Of a stretch of DNA of 64,000 nt, positions 1 to 9,303 are shown one piece after another. This DNA is from Fistulifera solaris (Eukaryota; Bacillariophyta; Bacillariophyceae; Naviculales; Stauroneidaceae), in the NCBI GenBank assembly GCA_030295235.1, contig AP026162.1, positions 744,001 through 808,000 on the forward strand, read 5' to 3'. Position 1 is the stretch's first letter. Every line of letters begins with the position of its first letter. Position numbers and translations under genes: made by a program. A model generated the notes under the pieces. It had not been told where the DNA came from. It searched no databases and saw only the letters and a program-made list of their open reading frames with translations.

Positions 1-269
1 TCTACCACATTTTGTTGGTCAAATGAGAACAGCCGGCGGGCGATTTATTTAACGGCTTCGTTTCTAGTATCGTATAACGTGTAGTCACTGAGTAGCGGAC
101 AGCGGACGCACCTTCCGTTGTAATTCAAAATATAAATCCGGGTTTTTTACTTCATGTTCGATGGCCGCCTTTCATCTTCGTCAACATTCATAGATATTCA
201 TTCTTCGCCACACTTGAGGTCGACATAAATGAATAAGATTAATCTCTATTGCTGTTAATAGTTCCCAGT

Positions 270-1310
270 ATGGACCCTAGTCAAGTCTGGATTTATCATG
301 AACGTCAGCGTGCTTTACTGTGCGGTCAGCATGCACTGAATAATCTCGCTCAAAATAATGTGTTCTCAGCTGGCGAGCTCGCTGACATTGCTCACGACCT
401 CGATAAATTAGAGATGGATGTTTGGGCTCAAAACAATGAGGGAGGAGTCAATTCAAAGGAATTTCAACAGCGGCTGATAGAAGGTAGCAGCAATGTCGAC
501 GCTCAGGGAAATTTTAGTATCGAGGTTCTCAAAGAAGCAATGCACCAACGCTACGGAATCCGATTGCCTCACTTATCGGCGCAAGACTTGCTGTCGGGCA
601 GGGATATTACTGATATGCAGGGATTTTTATGTCACAAATCAGATCATTGGTTCGCGATTCGTCTCATAGGTGACAGATTCTGGAATTTGAACAGTATGCT
701 CGAAATACCTGTCGTTGTTAGTCACTTCAAGCTCGCGACCGAAATGAGCAAGTGGAAGGACGAAGGCTACACTATCTTTTGCGTCCCTTCGGGACTACCA
801 ATTGCTGGTGTAAAGCTGGGAAGTGATGCGTCTTGGCATTGTATGGCTGATCTGTTGCAAGGTAGAGCCACAAGCGACGCGTCGCGAAAAAATGCTTGGG
901 AGAATGTGGGGTCAGGGATGCGTCTTGATGGACAAGTAACAAGCAGATCCATCGAAGATTTAACAGAAGAAGAACAATTGCAGCTTGCGTTAGCAGATAG
1001 TTTGAATCCTACGATGCTGAATCCAGTCAGTAGGGAAACTCATTCGATTCCAGTCCCAGAGGAGCCTCCCGCAGGTACACCTGGAGCCGCGCGCATTCAG
1101 TTTCGGCTACCGGATGGAAAGCGCGTCGTACGGCGTTTCAATGCAACAGATTCGGTTGCCTGTATTTATGCGTTTGTAGAGCAGGAGTGCGGGGGAAGTG
1201 CCGTCGATTTGAAAGGTGGTTATCCTCTGAAGGATCTTGCTAGCTTGCTTACTTTAACCATCGCGGATGCCAAACTTGCTGGTGGAAATATTCAAGCATC
1301 GATAAAATAG
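270..1310 (+). CDS. ATXN3-like: Ataxin-3-like Josephin deubiquitinase with UIM and C-terminal UBX-like domain
   Basis: A 346-residue single-exon protein predicted to trim ubiquitin chains. The Josephin domain spans about residues 3-170, with catalytic Cys18 in LLCGQHALNNL, His126 in SDHWFAI and Asn139 in FWNLNS, so the triad is complete. A ubiquitin-interacting motif lies at about 232-245 (EEEQLQLALADSL). The tail from about 274 (IQFRLPDGKRVVRRF) looks like a UBX fold that could bind p97/Cdc48. The open frame extends back to 249 only through a TTG. I chose the first ATG at 270, which directly precedes the conserved VWIYHERQ start of the domain. Josephin and UIM follow the known ATXN3 family; p97 recruitment by the UBX end is inferred. 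The first 269 bases hold no gene I can see. Confidence 0.9.
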   Translation: MDPSQVWIYHERQRALLCGQHALNNLAQNNVFSAGELADIAHDLDKLEMDVWAQNNEGGVNSKEFQQRLIEGSSNVDAQGNFSIEVLKEAMHQRYGIRLPHLSAQDLLSGRDITDMQGFLCHKSDHWFAIRLIGDRFWNLNSMLEIPVVVSHFKLATEMSKWKDEGYTIFCVPSGLPIAGVKLGSDASWHCMADLLQGRATSDASRKNAWENVGSGMRLDGQVTSRSIEDLTEEEQLQLALADSLNPTMLNPVSRETHSIPVPEEPPAGTPGAARIQFRLPDGKRVVRRFNATDSVACIYAFVEQECGGSAVDLKGGYPLKDLASLLTLTIADAKLAGGNIQASIK

Positions 1311-1392
1311 TAAATATTACAATGCTGTGATATGTGAAACCGAGTATAAAAGTCATGATTTATAGTAAGCGAAGCGGGATCACGCCGATTAA

Positions 1393-4300
1393 CTAAACGT
1401 TTTGAACTTCTTGTGCTGCCCGCTCAGAGACACCGGAACCAAATGTGATTGATTCTTCCTCCCCGTCGTCTCGGCCATTGGTTGTGCGCATACGTGCCAT
1501 GGTACTCTTCCGAAATTGATTCATTCTTGCAAAAGTCTGCTGACCGGATGCCTGAGCTGTAGTTGTAGTGCCTTGTTGCTGGCCTCCAAAGCGAGCAAAC
1601 GGATTCCTCTTCAACACCGCTGGAACGCTCGGAGTAGCTTTAGTCTCAGTTTTTGTTCCTGGATTGCTGGGAGTAGAAGCCTTATTCACGGAGTTAATAC
1701 TCGTCTTGACGGAATTGTTAAGAGCTGCGCCCAAACCTTTGAAAGGGTTGGACCTTTGAACGTCCTTTGCTTCATTTGGAGCGACAGGTGCAGGAGAGTC
1801 CGACTCTTGTTGCTTTTTGGTAGGACTAGCAATGTCACCCTCCGATTTGGGTTTTTCTGTGGCCTCGTCGGAACGATTCGGTGCCTTTGTACGACCGGCG
1901 AATGGATTGAGGAAGGTTATACGATTTGCATCTTCCCCCTGTCCATCCGATTGGCGTTCTCTCGGACGGAAAAGTTGCGGCATACGAAAATTGCTTTCTT
2001 TCTTCTCCATATCGGCCGCAATGTTCTCCAACTGTTGCGAACGCTTTGTCATTGCCACCAACGAACTTTCCAGCAGGTTTCCAAAGACACGCTGAGCCTT
2101 TTCTGAGGCCGTCTCATTGTGCATTTTCTCCATCTGTCCGAACAAAGACGACTCGGGGTTGTAGTCAACGAGAACACTAGATGCTGACAAATGATGAGCT
2201 GGGCCTTCTCGTACGAGCCACGAGTGTGCCGCTGCGAAACCTCCTTCCATGATCGAAACGAATGGAAATCCCTTCTTGATGAAAAATAAAGCGCACAGGT
2301 TTGTTCTCGAGTCATCTCCGCTAATAAGATCAATCAAGTTTTGCGAACTTTTTTGTGAATAAAGAGAAGGTAACGCCGAGAATCCTTCTCCCATGATCAC
2401 AATGTGTACAGCTCCGCGAAGCGACTCGAACATCTCTTCGTTCATTTTGATCCTTTCAGGGTCCAAAAGCGCTTCAGGACTCAAGCTAACAGCAGTTGGA
2501 AATCTCCCTTGTTCCGTGGCGGCTTCATCCGAGCGAGCATCGACAATATAATATTTCAGAGACTTGCGAGAGGTGAGCAGGCCCCTTCTCCGTGCCGATC
2601 CTCGTGTTGATGAAGCATCTTTGCTCCAGCACACTACTGGTAATACCTCACCCGGAGAGACAGTGACGGTGACTTGATTGTTCCCAGAATCACCGTCAGA
2701 AGATTGTCCATCTTTGTCAGGGGCGACTTTTCGACGATTACCCAATCCCCGATTCATAGCAGCAAGTAATTTAGAGGTACCCCGCAGAGGATTTTCGCTA
2801 GTTTTTGCAGTGGGCGTTTGCCCATTGGTGCTGACCGAGTTAGCAATAGCCGGGTTGAATCCTTCCCCGTATTTAAGAAGCAACTTCGAGTTCAAAACAT
2901 CTAATCGGCCCTCATAGTTCTTCATTATCTCATCAATGTTGCTCTCTTTATCCGGCGCGTGAACTCGGTAGAAAGCCACCAAACGCGCTCTATTCAACCT
3001 TTCACGTGCCGCATTGGCTTTTTCCTCCTGAGCTTTCTGGTGAGCTTCGGCCTCTGCTTTCAGTCTTGCTTCAAGAGCAGCTTCTGCGCGTTCTCGACGA
3101 AGATCCAACGCCTGCATGAGCGCCTTGTCCACCGACATATTCAGTATAGAGATCACAGATTCAGGAGTACGACTTTGTAAAGATTCAGCCTGATCCCACC
3201 ATTTCGCCACTTGACACCGTAAATCCGTGTCGTCACCGCCCTTGTGCGAAGCAGATGAAAGGAAAGACTGAAACTCATTTGCTAGAGCATCATCTGTCAA
3301 CAACAAAAGATCATCGGAAATATCTTGGAGCAAAGCCAGCGCCAAAAAGAAATGAACATCCTTTGATTCAAGCAGAAAGGTCTTGTCCCAGACATTCAAA
3401 ACGCTTTCTACGGGGAACGACTCTTTTCCGTCACTTTGTGGCCATGCCGCGCCAGCCCACATCGTCAAAAACCATGACCCCGGAAGCTTGCCTTGCTGCT
3501 GCAGATTACGACTAATGACGGTTGCGGATTGTGTTTCCGCTTTCGTCTCATCGGACTGTCCCAAAAGGCTTTCCAAACTAGGCCAGTACCAACCAGGCAT
3601 GTAACGATCCAGATGAAACACGAGAAGCGGCAAGTGATAAGTGGCCAAGGCATAGAAATCCGTGTGTAACAATAACGCGGCCTCCCATCTTTCATTTGAC
3701 TTCAGCGCCAACAGAGGCAAATGATTAGCGAGAACTTTGGAAAGAGCCACGCTCACCGCCGCTGCGGGCATTCCAGTCGACAACAATATTGCTGCTGCCG
3801 CAGGCACTAACGAATCGTCGGTCGATTCGGTAGTTGTACTATCAGCATTCTTTGCAGGATCTTCTTCGTTGGGTGGAGGCACCGCAATCGTGTCTTTGAA
3901 ATAACACATTAGAAGCTTGGTCAGGTCTCCTCGGCACTCGTCGGATGATCGTCCCGATTCTTGCGACACGACGGGCGCCCAACGAGTGGCGAGTTCTGTA
4001 ATCCATGCCGGTCGCTGTGACTCGTCTGGCAATTCCCATTTCTGAAACGAATCGGCTAAGCTAGTTGCCAGCGTTTCCTCCAATGACTTGGAACAGAGCA
4101 TTCGACAATAAAGCTCGGATCGAAGTTTCGGGTCGATTGATGGTGTTTGCACGCGGTATAATTCACGAATTTGCTGCGGTGTCGATTCGCTGGATTCCAG
4201 TGCTTCTTGAAAGGTTGCAAAAGTGGGAGGAAGATCGACGACGGTCGCCGCTTCTGGCAAAAGCGACGCTTCGGTAGTCACTTCTGGCGTCGATTCAGCC

Positions 4301-4626
4301 GACACCTTGGTATCCGCTGGAGGTGTGACTGTAAATGATGATTCTTCTGTCTCAACTTTCTTCGGACTAGCTGCTTCTAATAAAAGACTATCCGATATAT
4401 CATCATCCAACCAGTTCAAAATGTCTTGTGTTTCCTGATCCAAATTCACCGCCGTGTTCCCCGTCCCCACGGCGGCACTCTCATTCGCGATCATTTCTAA
4501 AAGGGAGTCATCCGTCCCAGTCCTTTCTCGCGTAGCCGGTAAAGCAGTTGAATTGGAAGTTAAATTCGTAGCAGTCTCCGCGGAAAAGGAGAACAAATCT
4601 GCCATGTCGTCATCGTCTGCGTCCAT
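1393..4626 (-). CDS. TBC1D23-like: TBC1D23-like protein (TBC plus rhodanese domains)
   Basis: A 1077-residue intact single-exon protein. After an acidic N-terminus of about 130 residues comes a TBC domain: RELYRVQTPSIDPKLRSELY, then the region with HLPLLVFHLDRYMPGWYWP, and LPGSWFLTMWAGAAWP before VLNVWDKTFLLESKDVHFFLALALL. A Glu/Ala-rich coiled coil follows (EARLKAEAEAHQKAQEEKANAARERLNRARLV, shown here only by its character), then a rhodanese-like domain starting near YYIVDARSDEAATEQGRFPTA. The C-terminus is basic and disordered with repeated NPF (NPFAG, NPFKG, NPFAR). This order matches TBC1D23, a trans-Golgi adaptor that links golgin-bound endosomal vesicles to the WASH complex and lacks GAP catalytic fingers. 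The NPF motifs suggest EH-domain partners (inference). It starts at an ATG at 4626 and is transcribed away from the GlcNAc transferase gene. Confidence 0.85.
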   Translation of the reverse strand: MDADDDDMADLFSFSAETATNLTSNSTALPATRERTGTDDSLLEMIANESAAVGTGNTAVNLDQETQDILNWLDDDISDSLLLEAASPKKVETEESSFTVTPPADTKVSAESTPEVTTEASLLPEAATVVDLPPTFATFQEALESSESTPQQIRELYRVQTPSIDPKLRSELYCRMLCSKSLEETLATSLADSFQKWELPDESQRPAWITELATRWAPVVSQESGRSSDECRGDLTKLLMCYFKDTIAVPPPNEEDPAKNADSTTTESTDDSLVPAAAAILLSTGMPAAAVSVALSKVLANHLPLLALKSNERWEAALLLHTDFYALATYHLPLLVFHLDRYMPGWYWPSLESLLGQSDETKAETQSATVISRNLQQQGKLPGSWFLTMWAGAAWPQSDGKESFPVESVLNVWDKTFLLESKDVHFFLALALLQDISDDLLLLTDDALANEFQSFLSSASHKGGDDTDLRCQVAKWWDQAESLQSRTPESVISILNMSVDKALMQALDLRRERAEAALEARLKAEAEAHQKAQEEKANAARERLNRARLVAFYRVHAPDKESNIDEIMKNYEGRLDVLNSKLLLKYGEGFNPAIANSVSTNGQTPTAKTSENPLRGTSKLLAAMNRGLGNRRKVAPDKDGQSSDGDSGNNQVTVTVSPGEVLPVVCWSKDASSTRGSARRRGLLTSRKSLKYYIVDARSDEAATEQGRFPTAVSLSPEALLDPERIKMNEEMFESLRGAVHIVIMGEGFSALPSLYSQKSSQNLIDLISGDDSRTNLCALFFIKKGFPFVSIMEGGFAAAHSWLVREGPAHHLSASSVLVDYNPESSLFGQMEKMHNETASEKAQRVFGNLLESSLVAMTKRSQQLENIAADMEKKESNFRMPQLFRPRERQSDGQGEDANRITFLNPFAGRTKAPNRSDEATEKPKSEGDIASPTKKQQESDSPAPVAPNEAKDVQRSNPFKGLGAALNNSVKTSINSVNKASTPSNPGTKTETKATPSVPAVLKRNPFARFGGQQQGTTTTAQASGQQTFARMNQFRKSTMARMRTTNGRDDGEEESITFGSGVSERAAQEVQNV

Positions 4627-4884
4627 GGTGACGTGTTACTTGCACTTGAAGCGGATCCGTAAAATGTAGCAATCGCACTCTGTAGTGCGCTGGCAAAATG
4701 TTCTTTTGATAATTTAATGACGTCCTTTGAGTCGCTTTTTTATAAACTTTGTTGCGATTGTCAAGTAGGAAAGACTTCAACACAGAAACACTCCACGCCC
4801 CACGCCGCCATGAGCAGGCGACGGGTGGAGTTTTTTTCGTCCTCCTGGAACGTTTTTTATAATAAACCTTACAAGATCGCGTGA

Positions 4885-5096
4885 ACGAGTGACTTTCTGT
4901 GTCACATCCTTTCCGTTGAGTTAAGCCTGAAACAGCATTTCTGTACTGTTATTCCTTGCTGTCACCCAAAGTGTAGATTACTTTTTTCACGACGAGTAAC
5001 GTTCTATGTCGTATCAACTCCGTTGTATTAAGTCTAAAACAGAATGTTTGCAGTGTGATTTTTACTATATTCCAAAGTGTAGATTACTTTTCTCAT
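4885..5096. repeat. Two diverged tandem copies of a 106-bp unit
   Basis: The block AAAGTGTAGATTACTTTT occurs at 4968 and again at 5074, and matching text lies upstream in both (CCGTTGAGTTAAGCCTGAAACAG against CCGTTGTATTAAGTCTAAAACAG, differing at a few bases). The copies look old because they differ at many sites. Confidence 0.6.
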
Positions 5097-5116
5097 GACT
5101 GGGCTTCAGTCATGAA
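5092..5116. repeat. Dispersed CAGTCATGA inverted repeat, copy 1
   Basis: TCATGACTG and CAGTCATGA face each other across five bases, next to GTGTAGATTACTTTT. The same combination recurs in reverse orientation at 46299-46336, and shorter relatives occur at 14938, 15186 and 41532. This resembles the ends of a short non-coding element, but no full element can be bounded. Confidence 0.5.
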
Positions 5117-5495
5117 TCATTTTGTTTCGACCCAATCTAAAAGTGCAATACTTTATTGTATCCATTTTCGATCTGTTTTGGTTGGATTGAGTTTACCAAC
5201 CGCCTTGACAAAAGCCGCAAATTTCGCAATATTGACACGATTACTACTTACGCTGGAGTGTTACAAATGGTTAGAGCTATCGTCATGTCGCACCACTACC
5301 GGTGCATTAGCCTGTCTTCTTTCGCATGACCCGCGTGATGATCGTTTCACGTTTGTTGATGCGAATGTAAACAACGACGAATGACCCTTATAGCCTTTAG
5401 CTTTTGTAAAGTTGTAGACCTTGCATCATCATTACTTACCATTCCTATCATCCTCAAGAAAGTCTATCAAAGCCGGGAAGAATTTGTTTAATAAA

Positions 5496-7286
5496 ATGGC
5501 GACTATATCAAGGAAAAAGAAATCGCGGTCTTCGACACCAAATTCCATCTACGTGATGGGCATTTTGTGTCTCTTTGTGTGCGTTCTCCTCGCCTTCGTT
5601 ATGATCATTACGGTCGATAACAGCCTTGAGGAAGGAAAAACAACACACGAGTTAAATAATGTCTTGGAACAAGACGCGCCGGGGATTCGAAAGAGTCTCA
5701 AATCCGCGGTCCTACAAGAACGATTTCGTTTACGAAAGGCACTCGAAACCATGGCCGAAGGAAAAATACCGCCCCGATTGAAAGCACTTCGCGAAAAAGG
5801 TCAAATAGTGGGAGAACGTTTAGCAGAAGTTCGTTCCGGTAAAGAAACAGTCCCCGAAATATTGCAAGGAGAAGGAAGTGATGGACAGCCACCCAAGTCC
5901 GAAACGTTGATCGACAAGCCGCCCATTGAGTTGAACGAAATCATTCAATATCTAGATTCCTGGATTCACACTTTGCACGAAGTGTTGTTGGAACACAAAC
6001 ACGCTACATTCGAAGGCATTTGGCAAGCATACCATGATTTGACCGTCAAAACGCTCTATCCGTGGGACCGAGAATATTTGCAGCGGATGCCTCCCCGTCG
6101 TGACGATGGCTCGATTTTTCTTTCCGTCGCCACTTATCGCGATGAAAACTGCTTCAATACAATTTACAACGCGTACGGGAAAGCCAAGAATCCAGAAAAG
6201 CTCTTTGTCGGTCTCGTGCAACAAAACTGTCACGAAAATTGCAAGTCGGGAGTGCTCAGCAATCTGACCATGGTCGATGTACCGCCGGACGATGACTGCC
6301 AAAAATTATTCTGTGAATCAGACTTGGGAAAATATTGCGATCAGATTCGTGTTTTGAACATCAACGAACCGGAATCTCTCGGACCGTACGCGGCGCGCTA
6401 TTTTACCAGCAAGCTGTGGTATGGCGAACCGTGGTTCATGCAAATTGATGCGCACATGACGTTTGCGACACATTGGGATTCGATTAGTATCGAGATGCTC
6501 AAAGCGTGTCCCGCTCCCAAGCCGGTCTTGTCACACTATCCGCCTTCGCACACGGTCGATTTGGACAAACGAACCAAGCTACCAACCAGTCGTCTTTGTG
6601 GGCCCGTATTTGCGACATCGGACCTTGAATCACAAATCATCCGCCTAGAAGGAGCGGCTGTGTACGACAAGGACAAGGCTCCACTGCCTTGTTTCGCGCC
6701 ATTCACTGCGGCTGGATATTTCGTGGCTCACTCCGACTTCCTTCGAGAAGTACCGTTCGATCCGTTTTTACCGTGGATTTTCATGGGAGAAGAGATTATC
6801 ATGAGCAGTCGTCTGTGGACGGCCGGATACGACATCTTTGGTCCCAATCAAGCCGTTGTCGGACACATGTGTAAACCCGGGGCTTGTTGAAGGCTTTATC
6901 TGTTAATATCTCATCCATTTGTATCTCGTATTACAGACGTGCGCCGTCACAAACCCAAATTTTGGGAATCGGTACATCGAATGTTCACGAATGGTGTCCA
7001 CAATCCGCTTCAAGCGATGGTCTTGGATCGAGTCAAGTATCAACTTGGGTATCCGGAATCGGCAAGAGACATGCTTCCGCATAAGAGTATCTTGACGGCG
7101 GTCGATCACTATACTATGGGGACGGCTCGTCCCCTAGAAGAATACCTTCGACTTGTGGGTCTCAACATGACAACAAAAGAGGTAACGTACACTGGGTGGT
7201 GCGAAGAGGGTACACCTCCACCAGGATTTGAACAATACAATCACCTATATCCTGGCAAGGCGAATATGAGATTCAAAGGTAACTGA
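5496..7286 (+). CDS. Membrane-anchored GT60-type (Skp1-like) polypeptide GlcNAc transferase
   Basis: Two exons, 5496-6870 and 6937-7286, encode 574 residues. The 66-nt GT-AG intron falls inside a Tyr codon and restores the family motif GHMYVRRHKPKFWES. A basic cytoplasmic stretch (RKKKSRSS) and one membrane segment near residues 18-40 make it type II. The lumenal catalytic domain starts near SIFLSVATYRDENCFNTI and carries the metal-site motif MQIDAHMTF and the GAAVYDKD / PCFAPFTAAGYFV region. Family GT60 includes the Dictyostelium enzyme that puts GlcNAc on hydroxyproline of Skp1; that one is cytosolic, so a Golgi substrate is likelier here (inference). The ATG at 5496 is the first in frame; the open frame upstream depends on TTG. 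The 3' end lies 19 bases from the convergent DUF6544-like gene. Confidence 0.85.
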
Positions 7287-7305
7287 GCGCATTATATAAC
7301 AAAGT

Positions 7306-8322
7306 CTACAACGTTGTTGAGGAAGATGCTTCTGCGTCGTCCCAATCGTATTGATAATCATGATTGTCTGCGATGAAGTAGAAGAAGATAGATGATTCGT
7401 TGTCTGGGTTCTTCCACCCACCTTCCATGTGAGTTGGAACTCGAATCACATCCAACATGTCTTTCGTAGGAATTGACTTCCATCGCGAAAGTTTACCGAT
7501 CCACGGAGCAATCTCAAACGCTCCATCTTTATGACGCTGTCTCATGCCTTCGACAATAACCTCCAAGTCGTTTTGTAGTTCCACAAACGTCACGTTCAAA
7601 GTAACAGTATGCATGACTCTTTCTAGCGTGCTAGTCTTCGAGTTGTAGACTGTTTCATGATCCAAGTAACTCATTGAAAGCTGCACTTTATTTGTGTCAG
7701 CTTCAGACTCTACTCGACTCCAAGCAACGTTTCCGGAACCGGGCAAAAGAGCAGTGGGAATTACAAACGCTTCTCCCAGCCATCTCATGATTTCACCCGG
7801 TAGCAGTGCTGGGTTCTTCGTATCTTCCGAAGCAATAGGGACGATGCCTTCGACAGTAGCTATCATTTGAGCGGTGTCACCCACCCAAGCGTCCCGAATG
7901 TAGATTCGTGGCCAACCCAGTTTTTGAATCAATGCCATTTCCGCTTCCCAAACAAAGCCTGGTGAAGAGTCCGATGCGGAGACGGTTTGTTTAGCCGAAA
8001 AGGGCGCCCATTCGCTATCTTCGCTCGTGCGGAAATGCCCATGCTGTTTGAAACGAAGGGATCGAATGGAAGGAATATGTTTGTTTTGTTCGAGACTCGG
8101 TAGAGTACGTTGAAAGAAGGAACGAACGGGCGAAGGAAGGGACTCGAACGAACTATCGTCGGTGGATTTGGCGACAATGGAGGAAGAGGACGTGAAGAGG
8201 TTCTCTACGAGATTATCACTCTCCCTGTGCCATTTATCTCCGCGCAGACCACCCCAGACGGCGACGGCAATCAGTGCAGAAAGCGCGAGAAAAGGCAACG
8301 GAAGCTTGGAAATGTGTTTCAT
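7306..8322 (-). CDS. DUF6544-like protein with N-terminal membrane anchor or signal
   Basis: A 338-residue intact single-exon protein. Residues 7-25 are hydrophobic (LPFLALSALIAVAVWGG) and act as a signal or anchor. The remainder resembles a bacterial domain family known to me as DUF6544: a LPSPVRSFFQRTLP motif, a short beta hairpin RSLRFKQHGHFR, then EWAPFSAKQTVSA, GFVWEAEM, IYIRDAWVGD, PGEIMRWLGEAFVIPTALLPG and a late APWIGKLSRW and PTHMEGGW. Function is unknown in that family. A mostly bacterial distribution would suggest transfer into the alga, which I cannot test here. It ends tail to tail with the GlcNAc transferase gene and follows the V-ATPase e gene on the same strand by 315 bases. 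Confidence 0.6.
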   Translation of the reverse strand: MKHISKLPLPFLALSALIAVAVWGGLRGDKWHRESDNLVENLFTSSSSIVAKSTDDSSFESLPSPVRSFFQRTLPSLEQNKHIPSIRSLRFKQHGHFRTSEDSEWAPFSAKQTVSASDSSPGFVWEAEMALIQKLGWPRIYIRDAWVGDTAQMIATVEGIVPIASEDTKNPALLPGEIMRWLGEAFVIPTALLPGSGNVAWSRVESEADTNKVQLSMSYLDHETVYNSKTSTLERVMHTVTLNVTFVELQNDLEVIVEGMRQRHKDGAFEIAPWIGKLSRWKSIPTKDMLDVIRVPTHMEGGWKNPDNESSIFFYFIADNHDYQYDWDDAEASSSTTL

Positions 8323-8637
8323 GGTGTTTTGGAGTTTTGTTTATGACATTTTTTAATTTTGAAACAATTTGAAAAATGCGAAGCGCTCGACACCATCACG
8401 TGCGAAGCGAAGCCGGCTATCAAGTTAAAACATCGAAACGGCTGTTGTGCGGATGAGCCGGAATTAACGATTCGAATACACCGAAAACGGAAAGAATAGC
8501 TGTGTTTGAGTTGATTGGTACTAGTTTAACACCATGTCGTGTCAATAAAATTAGAATGTTCATGATTTGGAAACAGCGGGGTCGACAAATCTTCCTGAGA
8601 CAAAACAAACAACAAGTTCGTGCTTCATCTCATATAA

Positions 8638-8865
8638 TTAGCCTTCATAAATCGGCTTGATCAAAGGGTGCCATTGATGCATCCATGCACAAAGCCAAAA
8701 CAACCACATGGCGAATGTCGCTATCGAAATGACAACGTTGGCAATTGCTGCGTTATCCTTTGATAATACCCCCGAAGACCTCGACGAGAACACAAAGCCC
8801 ACGCAGACCAGGCCCATTACCAAGTAAGCAATAGTGCCTTTAATGAGAGTTGGTGGGATACTCAT
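8638..8865 (-). CDS. ATP6V0E/VMA9-like: V-type proton ATPase membrane subunit e
   Basis: A 75-residue protein with two membrane helices (about residues 10-30 and 42-64), the usual size for subunit e (70-80). The second half, TFAMWLFWLCAWMHQWHPLI, matches the family's conserved SxxxYLFWLxxxxxQxNPL pattern. This small subunit sits in the Vo membrane sector and is needed for assembly of the proton pump of vacuoles and endosomes. The start ATG at 8865 and the stop are clear, and no intron is needed. Confidence 0.8.
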   Translation of the reverse strand: MSIPPTLIKGTIAYLVMGLVCVGFVFSSRSSGVLSKDNAAIANVVISIATFAMWLFWLCAWMHQWHPLIKPIYEG

Positions 8866-9303
8866 GATGACTATGAGTTAGTCGAATTAAAAGAATTTGT
8901 TATTGTCCTGCAAAGCGGTCGCTGCCTTTTCGCGGCGATGGCCGCAGCAGCAAGCCGCAAAGCGCGATGAAACAGCGAGCGAAATTCATTTACGGATGAC
9001 GACTATAAAGTTTTATGTATTATCCATAGCAGAATGAGGTGCGCCCTAAGTAAGCCTAATTATTGGCGAGATTACGACACCGTTGGAGTAATTTCACATT
9101 TTTTAATTAGTCTCATGGCGTCATGAACGGCAATGGTTTGTACAAAATTTCTGAGTCCCAATGCCGCTTACAAAACATTCATCGCCTTTTTCCGCCTCTG
9201 GAAAATATGACACCAATAATACGCCTTCTTGCAACAAAACAAGCAAGGAAAGCTGTCATTAAAATCCAGCAGAATGAAACGACAATGAGAAGATAGATCA
9301 GAA
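8866..9303. other. Intergenic, nothing recognised
   Basis: About 440 bases with no plausible coding frame, RNA gene or repeat visible. A short GC-rich stretch near 8925-8965 is the only compositional feature. Confidence 0.5.

Larger units (their letters stand above)
4627..5495. other. Divergent intergenic region between the TBC1D23-like and GlcNAc-transferase genes
   Basis: About 870 bases shared as upstream DNA by two genes pointing away from each other. It holds a degenerate 106-bp tandem duplication and one copy of a dispersed CAGTCATGA inverted repeat, listed separately. I see no convincing coding frame. Confidence 0.6.
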
